The notes under the pieces: model-generated
Databases searched by the model: none
Told to the model about the DNA's origin: nothing
Seen by the model: the letters and a program-made list of their open reading frames with translations, nothing else
Program-made: the position numbers and the translations under genes
Shown here: positions 12,078 through 23,382 of the stretch, one piece after another
Numbering within the stretch: the stretch's first letter is position 1
Layout of the letters: the number at the start of each line of letters is the position of its first letter
Origin: Azolla caroliniana
Taxonomy: Eukaryota; Polypodiophyta
NCBI GenBank assembly: GCA_043228905.1
Contig: JBHGNT010000009.1
Coordinates: 10,106,001 to 10,170,000 of the forward strand
DNA: 64,000 bases
Reading direction: 5' to 3'

Positions 12078-12092
12078 CCAAGCGTGCCAAAA
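12078..12092 (-). other. gypsy-1 primer-binding site
   Basis: Directly inside the 5' LTR, the minus strand reads TTTTGGCACGCTTGG, starting two bases after the LTR end. It shares TTGGCACGC with the gypsy-2 site (43758..43771) and GGCACGC with the K-family site (58336 onward). I cannot name the tRNA with confidence. Confidence 0.65.
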
Positions 12093-12093
12093 G

Positions 12094-12532
12094 TGTTGCC
12101 GTTTAGGAACACGGTCCGCGGTCAGTCCTTCGACCTAGACCTCAAAGTGGGTGTGGAACAACGAACAGGGGTTTAAGTGTAATGCGTAAGGGAAGAACCC
12201 CTGTAACCTATCAGCGTATACGGGGAGACGGCTACAACCAAATCCCTATCAGGGGTTATACTACACACTCAAACGCTTAAGTATTCAAGACACACACACT
12301 GAATTAGCCGTAGCTATACATAGAAGATCAGAGAAGATAGAATTCTATTATCAGGCGTTTCTTTACATTCCCAAAATTACATGCACCTCCATCAGAGGTT
12401 TTCTACCCTTTATATTTGCAGGGTCTAATTAGCCGTTCACGCTTCCAGCGTGAATCGTTACATGCGTTATGCTCTTATATAATTTCTTATTCCTACGCTT
12501 TTGTCCGTCGGTTACTATTCCGGCGGACAACA
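12094..12532 (-). repeat. gypsy-1 5' LTR (right copy)
   Basis: 439 bp, the partner of 3129..3567, with ends TGTTG...CAACA and followed by TSD CTATC. About twenty substitutions separate the two copies by eye, mostly transitions. Confidence 0.95.
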
Positions 12533-12537
12533 CTATC

Positions 12538-13440
12538 CCATGCTCTTCTTTATTAATTTAGGTGAGCTAATGACATATGAAGAAGTTTTGGCAAGTGCCG
12601 ACTCGATTAATTGGTGATTAGCTATGGAATTGGAGATGAATTCCATTAAGGAAAATCGGATCTGGGATCCAGTAGAATTGTCGACGAATCGACATGCATT
12701 ACCATGCAAATGGGTCTTTCAACTCAAGGAGACATTTGACTCGGCAAGTCCCAAATATAAGAGCCGGTTAGTAGCAAAGGGCTTTTTGGCAAGAATATAG
12801 GATCGACTTTAAAGAAATGTTTTCACCCGTAGTTTGGTTATTACTCGGAGTCATCGCCGTTGAGAATTTGGAGCTTATCGAAGACGACCTTCCTTCACGG
12901 TGACTTAGATGAAGAAATCTATATGGAGCAGTCGAAAGGCTTCACATCACTAGGCCAACAACATCTAGTCCGCCGACTCAAGAATATTCTTTATGGCCTC
13001 CAGAAGGCACCAAGGCAATGGTATAGAAAATTCGATGATTTTATTCAATTGGTCGGATTTTCTTAGAGTGATGAGGGCCATTGCCACTATTCGAAAGACG
13101 CACAAGAGGGATCATCCATCTTCCTCATCCTCTATGTGGATGATATGTTGCTCTCTGGCTGACATGCTAAAGAGCTTGTCAAACTTGTTCGGCAATTCTC
13201 GTTGAAATTTTCCATGATGGACCTAGGTCCTGTCTGACACATTCTCGGGATGAAGATTACTCGACATCATGCACAAAGACAACTTTTTCTGTCTCAGGCC
13301 GACTACATCCTATGAATCTTAGAGTGATTCAACATGCAATCGTCCCCATCTGCTTCAACTCCATTGATTGTCAACCTTCAGGTATCTCAAAGAGATTTCC
13401 AGTCCAGAGGGGGATCATATGAAGTTGGTACCGTATGCAC
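12538..13440 (+). pseudogene. copia-B reverse transcriptase remnant, middle piece
   Basis: It continues the copia-B frame after the gypsy-1 TSD. The first blocks are SADSINW, the CKWVFQLKE block and a YKSRLVAKGF block (about 12700..12790). Then come FLHGDLDEEIYMEQ.KGF (12890..12950), ILYGLQKAPRQWYRKFD (12985..13035) and a YVDDMLLSG-like box (about 13135..13155). MDLGPV and ILGMKI follow. Several stops and frameshifts are present. It is cut at about 13440, within the VPYA stretch before RNase H, by the K-family LTR fragment. Some 20 codons are missing from the copia sequence across that insertion. Confidence 0.87.
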
Positions 13441-13914
13441 CTAGGTTTTAGGGTTAGGGTTAATGGTAATGATGATTGGTGATGGAGATGGTGTGTTGGA
13501 TGAGGATGATGAGTGTTATAGGATTGGTGGTGAGAGAGACGACAAGCATTGAGAAACATTGTGGGGTGGGGGGTGGTGCCTAGAATGGCTCCACCCCCCT
13601 CCTAAGGGGTTTCAACGTTAAGGGGGAGGGAAGAGAGAGAGAAATGACAAGAGAGAGATTGAGGGGGGAAATGATCATTCTATTCATTCATACCCCATAA
13701 GGGGTTAAATAGTTACAAAAAGGTAGATACACAAGGGTGCAAGCCCCTTGGGCATTCACACCTAGTCACTCACTCACACCTCTTTGTATCCACCACACTC
13801 ACACTTACATTCACACTCATAATCGTATAACATTACACATACATATCAATGCATTACATCTTTCACCCTTACTTATCACACTTATCAATCACCCGTACAT
13901 CTCGTACGGTAACA
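13441..13914 (-). repeat. K-family LTR with a piece of leader
   Basis: On the minus strand it starts TGTTACCGTACGAG at 13914. It has a TATA-like CTATTTAA followed by CCCCTTATGGGG, a CT-rich tract, and CCCTTAGGAGGGGGGTGGAGC near 13585..13606. These features are shared with 15106..15440 and 58018..58333. The left part (13441..13560) is probably leader, and includes a short telomere-like string TTTTAGGGTTAGGGTT. No TSD was found, so the ends are approximate. Confidence 0.6.
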
Positions 13915-14684
13915 GAGTCGTTGGCAGATTCATGCACACTTAGTCTAGGCTACCACGAAACATATCTTCAGATATTTAGTGGGCACAGAAGATCTTGACT
14001 CCTTTTTGTACCAAACAAAAATTTGGACGTAGTTGGGTACACCGACTCAGACTTGGCGGCTGTTTGGATAGCGGAAAGTTGACATCCAGATACCTCTTCC
14101 AATTTGGCCATGAGCAATCTCATGGAGGTCAAAACTCCAGGAGTGCATGGCTACTTCGACGACCGAAGCCAGATATGTAGCTACATCCGACGCGGAGAAA
14201 GAAGCACTATGGCTCGGTTGTCTAGCCTACATGTTTCGGCAAGCTAGCCTAAATTCGGCTCTAGTCATCTTCAACGACAGTCAAGGAGAAGTAGCACTAG
14301 TGAAGAACCGGTACACCACAATGCCTTGAAGCACATCAAAGTTTGATACCATTTTGTTTAGGATTGTGTCACCAAATGAAAGCTCGGCTTGGAGAAGGTT
14401 TCTACAACCGACAATGTTGTGGACGTGATGACGAAGTGTCTTTTGGCCGACCATTTCGGTCAATTCGGTAGCTAATGGGCGTAACTTTTGGCTCAACTTG
14501 AGCATAATGAAGACTTTGTCCTGGTCGAATCAAGCACAGAGGTAACTTTCGGCTCTATCTATTTCGGAGTAGCACAAGAGTGCAAAATTCGGTTGATAGC
14601 ATATCATCGTCTCTTTGTTATATCAACATTTTTTTAGTTTATTCTTGTACATATTTGTTTTGTAATACGCCCATTATGGGGGAG
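13915..14684 (+). pseudogene. copia-B RNase H remnant, right piece
   Basis: It resumes with a VGRFMHT block and then LLFVPNKNLDVVGYTDSDLAA (about 14010..14060), the RNase H core with its first catalytic Asp region. YLFQFG and MATSTTEARYVATSDAEKEALW (14147..14215) follow, then a degraded C-terminus. Stops and frameshifts are frequent. The element ends in a purine tract (TATGGGGGAG, about 14675..14684) just before a TGTTGAAT LTR start. Confidence 0.85.
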
Positions 14685-14919
14685 TGTTGAATACGGTAAT
14701 ATAATACACATATTCACAATACCTCGTTAGACAAACTAGATTAGACTATTTATGTAAATAGCATAAAGTGTAGTTGCCCTAGATCAGTTAGTATATAATT
14801 GACTTGTAACCTAGTTTGTATGATGATGCTGCCATTTTCTTTGTAGCTTTCTTGGGAAGCATATAGTGTAAAAGAACCCACTATTGCAGATCAAGTGCTA
14901 GTCGAAGTAGAGATTAGGT
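14685..14919 (+). repeat. copia-B 3' LTR, truncated
   Basis: It starts TGTTGAATACGG immediately after the polypurine tract and contains a possible TATA (TTAGTATATAATTG, near 14790). I see no CA end; the sequence passes into the K-family leader at about 14920. Confidence 0.65.
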
Positions 14920-15440
14920 ATCAATGGGAGCAAACTCATTCCGGTGTCTTTCACTATGAAATGGCACAACAACATAGTCAATGGATATGGAGATGGAGAT
15001 GTTCGGTGCACGAGTTGAAGAAACAAAGGGAATGGATGGAATAGGGAAAGAGAGAGAGAGAGACTTCCTCTCAAGGGAGGGTCGGTTGTAGGGTGTGCCA
15101 ATGTTAATGGATGGGGGGTGAAGCCAAGAATGGCTCCACTCCCCTCCCAAGGGGGTTATGAGAGAGAGAGAGAGAGAGAAACAAAGGCACACACCAAAAA
15201 TGAGAGGGAAAAATGTATATCATTACATGCCCCATAGGGGGTTTATATAGTACATAATGTAACGGTTAATAATATGACCGTTACGAAAAGATGATCGTTA
15301 CATTCTTGTCACATGCACCTAACTGTGCATGTGTTCATAAACATACTCATTCTCACACACTTCATGTACATTACACATACACAACAAGAACTTTATAGTG
15401 TTCCACCCTTATATCGCCCCGTACACTCCTATGGGTAACA
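14920..15440 (-). repeat. K-family LTR (15106..15440) plus primer site and leader
   Basis: On the minus strand the LTR begins TGTTACCCATAGG at 15440. It has CTATATAAACCCCCTATGGGG, a (GA/CT)n tract, CCCTTGGGAGGGG and GTGGAGC. It appears to end ...AACA near 15106, followed by TTGGCACACC, which fits a primer site. The leader runs left to about 14920, where it meets copia-B. A second (GA)n tract lies at 15050..15062. Confidence 0.6.
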
Positions 15441-15992
15441 GTCCTCAAGCTCCTCAAGCTCGGCCTAAGCAATCTAGAGGTCACGCAACCATCTTTGCTA
15501 GCTCCTAGAGTGTTGAGCATGGTCTTGTCCAGCACCGAGAGCTAAGCAAACCGCATCTCAAAATCCTGGAAAATCATCGTCTTGTTTCTTCCCTTTTCGG
15601 GAAGTTCGACCCATTCCATGAACTCCCTCTTCGACATCTAGAGTGAATCATCAAGCCTGTATCTTTCGAGGAGTTGTTCCTCAAACTCTATCTAGTTGCG
15701 GTGGGCTGCTTGTATCTTGAGCACCTCAGCATGGATACTCGGTGTTACAACCTTGACGAACCTGTTCAACCGTCTTTCTTCAGGGATGTCCCTCATGAGC
15801 ATCTTGACCTTATAGTCCTCCAAATAAATCGTGACATCCTTCCCATTAAATCGGCCCGTCGTGCCAAGTATAGTTTCTATGGCCCTATCGAGGCCAACGG
15901 AGCTCTCTCAAGCATTCGGCAAGCGATCAACGGCCACTGCCATCGCCTCAGCCAACTCACCGCCTCTCATCTTGGAACTCCTTCCCCGCCAT
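15441..15992 (-). pseudogene. gypsy-L gag fragment
   Basis: Minus-strand reading starts at an ATG at 15992 (MAGKEFQDER). It then gives FNGKDVTIYLEDYK, a MLMRDIP...LNRFVKVVTPSIHAEVL block, and then REFMEWVELPEKGR and FEMRFA. This matches in order the gag of gypsy-H (FNGKDVSRYLRDYK...FKDWVETLDKEM...FESRFGRLS) at 38911..39603, so it is a related lineage. It is frame-broken and lacks a zinc knuckle. It stops at the K-family LTR at 15440. Confidence 0.7.
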
Positions 15993-16859
15993 TTTGACGT
16001 CAGGTTCACCAAAGGTGTCGTTGATATCCACGGCTTGCACGTCGGCCCGAGCAAGACCACTGGGGTCTCAAACCTACGAGCCTGATAATGAGTGGCTACC
16101 TGTCATGAACACCAAGCTTGGAGTCTCTTACCCGGTTCGGTTGCCAGAGTACTTAGGGAGCGCACGAACTTGTAGAACCTATATCTGATCCGTCTCTGCC
16201 ACCGGATTCTAGAAGACGAGGACACATGCTCTCCTACACAATGGGTAAATGCAGAACGAACAGAGAAGGACGGAGCCCTTCCGGACACGAATGCAGAGAA
16301 TTGACTAATAACACAAAGAGGGTAGATCAACAGTAAGAGCATTAGATACAACAATGATAAGGAATCAATTAATGTTGAGAAAGAATACAAAGTCAGCCTT
16401 GTGCCATAATTAGAGCTTCGAGCTCTGCACACACACACCCACACCCACAAACACAATTGAGCCTTTGGTCGAGAGCACATGGGCTACCTACACAAGTAGT
16501 GGCCCCACTCCACCTAACCGAACAAGAAGAACAGAAACCTTTAGGCATTTGAGAACCTAAACCAACAACACCTTCCCCTCCTAAAATGATGATCCCTGCA
16601 ACAGACACTTTCCCTCCCTTTTATAGATCCAAGGGGTGAGAGGGTTGACATTACATCAGGTTGTTATTACACCTGCTTTTGTTAGAGATTTCCTCACAAT
16701 TTTCTACTATCACACGCTCTCATTCCCCTCTTTTTGTGGGATGATAAAAGTACCTATTAAAATACTCTACCTTGTACTTATTAATACTTCAATATTTACA
16801 ATTGGTGATACATAAGACCTCATTCACATGCACCCGTGTACTCTCTTGTTCACACGCGG
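15993..16859. other. unassigned stretch, probably retroelement leader and LTR debris
   Basis: 15993..16190 looks like leader upstream of the gypsy-L gag. 16190..16859 holds no gene that I recognise; it contains a short CA-rich patch (16428..16452) and AT-rich sequence. I did not find a partner LTR. Confidence 0.35.
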
Positions 16860-18169
16860 TCGGTGAGCTTTCTCCTTGTGGCCAGAATCCTCCACAACAT
16901 CGCGTCAAAAACCGAGGAGATAGTTTACACACAAAGAAAAAGGGAAGAAGATTCTAAAGCACGACAATCCTGAAGGCACATCGGATCAGAGTGACACCGA
17001 CGAAAGCATGAGCGAAGACAAACCTCCTGAGCTGAGGTCAGAATCAGCCAACAGAACCTTAGAGACGGCCAACGAAAGGTTGCACCAATCAACTAGCCAG
17101 AAGAACCCTGTCCTCGGGTATTGGTACAATGAGTACATGGCACATCATTATGAGTACATGACAAAGGCGGTGGAAATAGGCGAGCCGAGAGAGCTACTCA
17201 GAGGCGGCACATGATGCCAATTGGCAAACAACCATGGAGGAAGAAATGTGGGCATGAGTTGTCAATGAAACATGGGACCTAGTGGATCCTCCCTGACATT
17301 GCAAGCCGATCAGATGCAAATGGGTGTACAAGGTAAAGCACAATGTTGACTGCTCTGTCAATTGGTACAAGGCCTCACTGGTGGCCAAGGGCTACTGTTA
17401 AGGACAGAAGCACGGACACACCAACGCGTTGTAACACGGCATCAACTACGATGAGACCTTTGCGCTAGTGGCGAAGATTACGACAGTTTGCATGGTGCTG
17501 GCGGTAGCAGCGGAAAGGGGGTGGCATCACCACCAGATGGATGTCAAGAATGTGTTTATTTAATACGACCTTGAAGAACAGGTATTTATTGTCCAACCCC
17601 CTGGATTTCGGTCAAAGTTGAACAAGTCGGCAGTCTGTCGGCTAAAGAAGTTGCTTTATGGTCTCAAAACAAGCCCCACGAACTTGGAACTCCAAAATCA
17701 CGCAATGGTTTCAAAGTTGAACTCTTCGTTGTTCACCCGGATAGGGTAGAAAGGCATATGATCCGACACAGTTCCGATTGATAGTCGGAAGCCTGATACT
17801 CTTAACTATCACCCGCTCGAACCTCAGTTATCCACTCGGGCTAATAAGTCAGTTCATGTCAGAATTGTCAATAGTGCATCTTCAGTGCGCGCACCAAATA
17901 TTGAGATATGTGAGCGGCATGAAGGATCAAGGACTGCTATATTGACACGGTATAGCCGAACAACTAGTCGGACATAGTGATGCCGATTGGGCTGGAGACG
18001 CCACGAATCGGCGAGCGACAGTAGGGTTTATGTTTTCTCTCGGGAGCATGGCGGTAGCGTCGAGAAGCAAAAAGCAGTCAACAGTGGCCTTGTCGAGCAC
18101 CGACACAGAGTACCGAGGAGCCACCGTCGCTACATGCGAGGCAATATGGTTCAAGCGGCTGTTACAAGT
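16860..18169 (+). pseudogene. copia-C pol remnant (RT and RNase H)
   Basis: It begins in the linker before RT, where KEKGKK is shared with copia-D at 21170. RT blocks follow: CKWVYKVK (about 17310), [10 protein letters not shown] (17365), NYDETFALVAKI and HHHQMDVKNVF (17440..17565). VFIVQPPGF and VCRLKKLLYGLK then lead to 17680. RNase H follows as HSDADWAGDATNRRATVGF and STVALSSTDTEYRGATVATCEAIWFKRLLQ (about 17960..18165). Multiple stops break it. It ends at the copia-D LTR start, which probably marks the insertion that cut it. Confidence 0.87.
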
Positions 18170-18598
18170 TGTTGAGATACAAGCTCAACAGTGGCCGGAT
18201 CGGTTGGGGCCGATCGGTTAGGCCGGACCGGTGCGTAAAACGGGTGCGTAAACCAGTATGCAAACTAGTGCGTAACGAGAAGCCATAGTGGTGCGTAAAC
18301 CGCGAGGCCGTTGGAAAGATATTCCGCATAGGAATATATTTTGGGAGTTAGCGTAGAGCTCAGTTATGAGCATTGAAGTACGTGTCAGTAATTCTGTCAG
18401 TCTGTATGGACTTGTATAAAAGTGCTCACTGAGCACATCCTATGTACAGATTGAGTATTATTTTGAATCGAGGTTTTCTTGTGTGTTCTCTGTCTCTGTC
18501 TCTATCTCTCCCGCTTACTATGCATATACGAGCTCTCCATTAAACCTGCGTATTTTTTGTGTTCGATTTCCTATCGCTTCCGCATGTTTTTCTTCACA
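18170..18598 (+). repeat. copia-D 5' LTR
   Basis: 429 bp, TGTTGAGATACAAGCTCAAC... to ...CTTCACA, followed at once by the primer site. A CT-microsatellite lies near 18488..18510. It is similar to the LTRs at 22931..23382 and 61338..61762. Confidence 0.88.
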
Positions 18599-18610
18599 TG
18601 GTATCAGAGC
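18599..18610 (+). other. copia-D primer-binding site
   Basis: TGGTATCAGAGC abuts the LTR end. It is the standard plant copia site, complementary to the 3' end of initiator tRNA-Met. Confidence 0.9.
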
Positions 18611-18681
18611 GCGAGGGTTGAGAACCTTTGCAGTTGACATAGCTTGAAAGGGAAACTAACCAAGAAGAACAGGTAAAACCG

Positions 18682-21237
18682 ATGGATAGAGGCATGGCTA
18701 GCTCGCTTTCGATGGAGAAGCTCGACAGAAACAACTACACGTCTTGGTCCTACAAGATGCACTAGTACCTGCTCGAGCACGATTACTAGAGCTATGTCGA
18801 TAGAGCAAATGACACAGCACCCGAATCGACACACAGAGATTTCCTGGTGTGGGAACAGTCAGCGAGCAGAGTACTGTACTGCTTCACGTCTTGTGTGGGG
18901 AACATCTCCTAAGCTACATTCGGGATGCAAAAACGCCAAAAGATGCTTGGGGAAATCTGAAGAAGATTTTCACCGCAAGCACTACAACCAGGAAGCTTCA
19001 ACTCCAAAAGGAGTTGAGCAACCTATGACGACGTGATTTGTAAGTGGCTGATTACACCTCGAAGATCAAAGATATATGTGACTCCTTAGCCTCCATCGAT
19101 GTGAACGTTGAGGAAGGCGAGATGGTGCAGATCTATCTCGGGGGATTGGCACCGAAGTTCGGAGCATTCTGAACTGCTGTGTGTACATGAGAGAATACGC
19201 CATTGTTTTTCGACCTACAGTCGATGCTCTTTATAGAGGAGAACCACGCAGGTGCGTCGACGAGCACACATGCCGATAGCAAGATGTTGTACACGGAGGG
19301 AGATAGGCCCTGTGGTCATGGCGAACGAGGCGAGTCGGTGCGCAATGGAGGCGGCCGATGAGATCAAGGACGAAGGCACCAAAGTGATGCCGGCAACAAT
19401 TCCAGACCCTCCGGAAATAGGGGGAGTCGAGGCGACAAGAACTGGGAAGGGAAATCCATTGTAGAATGTTGGTACTGTGGCAAGAAAGGCCACAAGGAGA
19501 GCGAGTACTGGTAGAAGCGCGTCGATTCAGAGAGGACCGGATCCAGATTAGGCTCCGGATAAACCGACAAAGGAAATTGGCAGCGATCGCACTACGCCGC
19601 AGGGTCCGAAAAAGCCGAAAAAGGGTCTGCCTTCGTGACGAGACACGAAGCGAACTCGATGAAGATGTCCACCCGGAAATCAGACGAGGTGTGGTACGTT
19701 GTCTCCGGTGCTTCAAATCACATGACGTGTCACAGGAGTGGTTCCCGTACCTAGAAAAACCGATGCAACCGGGAGTAGTTGCAATCGGAGACGACACTCC
19801 GCATCCGATGGTGAATGTTGGTGAAGTTCCCTTGAGCCATGTCGGGTAGAAAGGGAAACTTATGAACGTGTTGCACGTCCCCACAATCACGAAGAATTTG
19901 GTGTCGGTCGGGTAGATCGTCGACCAGGGGATGCAAGTCCGGTTCACGCATCTTGGGTGATTCATCGAAGAAGAAGGCCGAGTTATTGCGCAAGGGCGCA
20001 GAGACAGGAGGATGTTTATCCTCGACTCTAGTGACGGTGGCACCGCAATATTCGCGAAAGGACAAAAAGTCGAGTTGGATATCGACTTATGGCACAAGTG
20101 GATAGGCCATGTCAAATATCAACGGCGATCGAAACAGGTGGTGTTCGGATTGCCCAAATTTAGTGGCCGGAAGGCTAGAATTTGTGAAACCTGCCAACTC
20201 GAGAAGCAACACCGACTTCCTTTCCCTAACAAGCATAATCGTAGCCAGAACAAGCTCGACTTGATACATTCCGATGTATGGGGGCCGACACAGAATGTTA
20301 GTCTTGGCGGGAGTCAATATTTTGTCTCCTTCATCGACGACTATACGCAGCACACGTGGAGCTATCTCATCGAGAAGAAGAGTGAAGTCTTCAACTGTTT
20401 CCGGGACCTCAACGGGTTCGTGGAAACGGAAACAGGACGGAAGATCAAGTGCTTGCGGTCGGATGGTGGAAAAGAATACTTTTCCCGGTCAATTCAATGG
20501 CTATCTGCGACAGATGGGAATTCGACGCGAATTCAGTTGTAGATACACGCCGGAGCAAAACGGTCTGGCCGAGAGGAAGAACCGGTCAATTGTAGAAGCG
20601 GCATGGGCAATGCTAGAGGAGAAGAACTTGCCCAAGTTCTATTGGGCCGAGGCGGTACGAACCGTAGTATACATCCAGAATCGGATCAGAGACAAAGTGT
20701 CGGTGCATGAGCAGTACTTCGGAAGGAAGCCGAATCTACGACACTTGAGAGTTTTCGGTAGCATTGCGTATGTCCATGTATTAAAGGAGAAACGGAGGAA
20801 GTTGGACGCGAAAGTCGAGAAGTGTATCTTGGTCGGCTACTCGGATGAGTAGAAGGGTTATAAGTGTTATAACCCTCGCAGCAAACAAGCGCGCGTGAGC
20901 CGTGATGTTGTGTTTGACGAGTCCGCGTCCTGGTACTTGCCTCCGACTCCGGATCTCACCTCCAATCTGAGTTTTGATGATGAGGTCAGTGAGGCCGAGG
21001 TGCCTCCGGTTGAGCCTGAAATCGGGACCCGCGAAGAGAGTCCGATTTCATTTCGGTCAAGCAGACCGGATGTACGACTGAGTTGGTTCGACTAGTCCGA
21101 TGAAGAGCCGGTGAGTAGTGGAGACTCGGCCGTGCATTCCTTGCGCAGGAAGCCTAGGAGACGGTTTACGCGCAAAGAAAAAGGGAAGAAGAAGGTGTCG
21201 GATTACAACACGGATAGGAATGAGTCGGATTGACGCG
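18682..21237 (+). pseudogene. copia-D gag-integrase, broken
   Basis: Gag starts MDRGMASSLSMEKLDRN at 18682 and has many stops. The zinc knuckle near 19467..19508 reads CWYCGKKGHKESEY, with the last Cys lost. A protease-like segment with VSGASNHM lies near 19705. The integrase (20012..20542) has LWHKWIGHV, CETCQLEKQHRLPF, DLIHSDVWGP and LRSDGGKEYF. A frameshift near 20490 moves the rest (TPEQNGLAERKNRS...LVGYSDE) into another frame up to 20852. More linker follows after a stop (DVVFDESASWYLP to 21095). Inactive. Confidence 0.88.
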
Positions 21238-22112
21238 AGGCTGAAATATAGGGATGGGGAAAGCATAGTCGAGCAAATTCATGGGGTATGTGAATCAACT
21301 TGCTACAAGTAAGTTTCCCCTTGGAGATACAATGCAGGGCATCCTACTATTGTGCACCCTACCGGAGAACTGGGAGAATCTAGTGGTGACTCTCAGCACC
21401 TCGTGTTAGGAAGAGAACCTATACCGACAAACTGCAAACTTAATAGAAATCAACGTCCGAAGATGAAAGTGGAGAAACCTGATATGAATAAGATTCCCTA
21501 TGCCGCAACTGTTGGAAGCCTGATGTACGCAATGGTTTGTTCTCGGTTGAACATCACATATGCAGTCGGAGTCGGCAACTGATTAATGAGTAATCCCAGA
21601 AAAGAGCATTGGGCTGCAATAAAAGGGATACTTCGATTCCTGAAAGGCACCTCTAGTGTGTGTCTCCAATTTGGTTCAGGTAATCCCATGTTGAAAGGGT
21701 TCACGGATTCTGACGTGTCGGCTGATGCAAATACCAGCCGATCAACATCCGGATACGTGATGATGTTTGTAAGGGGAGCCATTTCATGGTAGTCGAGGTT
21801 GCAAAAGGCTCTAGCTTTATCGACCATAGAAGCTGAATACATGACCACGGTGAAAGTCGACAAGGAAATCATCTAGATGTGAGACTTCATCAGTGATGTA
21901 GGAATAAGGCAGGAGTGCCATCCACCTTTCAAAGAATGTCGCCTACCACTCGAGAACTAAGCACATCTAGCGGAGATATCAGTGGCTGAGAGAGAGGGTA
22001 GAAGAAAGGGACTTTACTCTGGTAAAGGTCCATACAGACGACAACGGATTAGACATGCTAACAAAGGTGTTGTCAATGGACAAGTTAAGCACATGTCGAT
22101 AGAAAGTGGGAT
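21238..22112 (+). pseudogene. chimeric copia remnant: gag fragment joined to RNase H
   Basis: 21238..21408 encodes a gag piece of a different copia type (DGESIVEQIHG, QLATSKFPLGDTMQ, LLCTLPENWENLVVTLS). It is followed directly by the RT end and RNase H (PTNCKLNRNQRPK, YAATVGSLMYAMVCSRL, GFTDSDVSADANTSRSTSGY), which resemble copia-A. Stops occur at several places (for example near 21580 and 21790). The tail degrades after a KVGL stretch and a purine tract AGAAAGTGGGA just before 22113. The gag-to-RNase H join implies a large internal deletion or a template switch. Confidence 0.78.
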
Positions 22113-22578
22113 TGTTACGAGCATGAACATATAATATCCCGTGGTGAGAATTTACCGTAGTATTCTATACACATGGATAAAGTGTGAGGGTTAAACAAGA
22201 GTGTAAAGAAGGGGAGGATTACTTTTAATCCTCGGGATTGAGACAACCCAATAGGCCAAGTGTGAACTTGCATGGGGGCCTTAGGTCTGGCTATAAAGAT
22301 GAGGCCTAGCTACCCTCATTTGACACATTATCTACTATGTTGAGACTCTAACAGTCTGGTGGGTCAACTCTTGTAGCGAGCACGCCAGCACCAGGTATGC
22401 CTCGACGCCCCCTCAACACCATGGCGGTGGTATGGGACGTCGATCGAGGCTCGAGTTCATCTTGATCCCTTCGCTTAGGTCTAGTCGGGTGGATCAACAC
22501 ACTTCTTTCTCTCTCTCCTTTCTTATTTTCTATCTTTTATCCTTATCATATTCTTACATTAGTAGCTAAGCTCTAACA
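22113..22578 (+). repeat. copia-G LTR, flanked by a PPT upstream and a primer site downstream
   Basis: 466 bp, TGTTACGAGC... to ...GCTCTAACA. A polypurine tract and RNase H lie upstream, as for a 3' LTR. TTGGTATCAGAGC lies two bases downstream, as for a 5' LTR. The LTR therefore appears to be shared by two tandem copies. It differs in sequence from the D/E/F LTRs. Confidence 0.75.
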
Positions 22579-22930
22579 GTTGGTATCAGAGCTCATGTTT
22601 CTTTTGTTGGTTTTTGTTGACTTCTTGATGGATGGTGATCGATCAACGTGTGGTTGACCTTGATCCAGATAACGATCAACAAAGGAACTTTGGTAACTCT
22701 TTCTTGTTTTTTATTTCTATTCTTTCTTCTCCCAATCTAATCATGTATAGTCAATATGTTTTTTCTTTATTGATTCAATGATGTTGTAGTGGTAACGGAT
22801 TGGTTGTATAAAAAAAATTCATATGTGTATGAGATCAATACCTCATTTGACATAATATTTTATATGTGATTCGTGTCGTATGCGTACGAGGTTAATATCG
22901 CAATTGCATATTATGTTCACATACATATTA
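22579..22930 (+). other. copia-G primer site (22581..22592) and truncated leader
   Basis: TGGTATCAGAGC is followed by about 340 bp of AT-rich leader with no ORF. It is cut by the copia-E LTR at 22931. Confidence 0.7.
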
Positions 22931-23382
22931 TTGAGATACAAGCTTAACATTGGCCGGATCGACTGTGCAAGCCGAGAATCAGATCGGTTGGGGCCGATCG
23001 GTTAGGCCGGACCAGTGCGTAAACCAGTACGCAAACCGGTGCGTAACGAGAAGCCATAGCGGTGCGTAAACCACGAGGCCGTTGGAAAGATATTCCTTTG
23101 GGAGTTAGCGTAGAGCTCAGTTATGAGCATTGAAGTACGTGTTAGTACTTTTGTCAGTCCATATGGACTTGTATAAAAGTGCTCACTGAGCACGTCCTAT
23201 GTACAAATTGAGTATTATTTTTTAATCGAGGTTTTCTTGTGTGTTCTCTCTGTCTCTGTCTCTGTCTCTATCTCTGTCTCTGTCTCTGTCTCTCCCGCGT
23301 ACTATGCATATACAAGCTCTCCATTAAACCAGCATATTTTCTGTGTTCGATTTCCTATTGCATCCGCACGCTATTCTTCACA
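22931..23382 (+). repeat. copia-E 5' LTR
   Basis: 452 bp, starting TATTGAGATACAAG (canonical TG mutated to TA) and ending CTTCACA before TGGTATCAGAG at 23383. It contains a (TCTCTG)n-like microsatellite at about 23245..23295. Confidence 0.85.

Larger units (their letters stand above)
3129..12532 (-). mobile_element. gypsy-1, full-length decayed Ty3/gypsy element with a third ORF
   Basis: The element is 9404 bp, flanked by the 5-bp TSD CTATC at 3124..3128 and 12533..12537, with two 439-bp LTRs. Order on the minus strand is 5' LTR, primer site, gag, protease-RT-RNase H-integrase, ORF3, 3' LTR. The integrase end carries no chromodomain; it ends with a NGFQLKPYLG-type motif like Tat/Athila-type elements. 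All three ORFs carry stops, many of which look like C-to-T or G-to-A changes (CAG to TAG, CGA to TGA, TGG to TAG). The LTRs differ at roughly twenty positions by eye, so it is much older than gypsy-2, its relative at 43293..52659. Confidence 0.96.
18170..21237 (+). mobile_element. copia-D, 5' two thirds of a Ty1/copia element
   Basis: Complete 5' LTR, iMet-type primer site, gag and integrase in order, all with stops. The RT region is missing. At about 21238 the sequence switches to a gag fragment and an RNase H of another copia type. It is the same family as copia-E and copia-F, to judge from LTR starts, primer site and gag wording. Confidence 0.85.

Noticed and set aside
13441-13465. Telomere-like TTTTAGGGTTAGGGTT as an internal telomere site
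   Set aside because: Only two or three imperfect units; lies in a retroelement leader.
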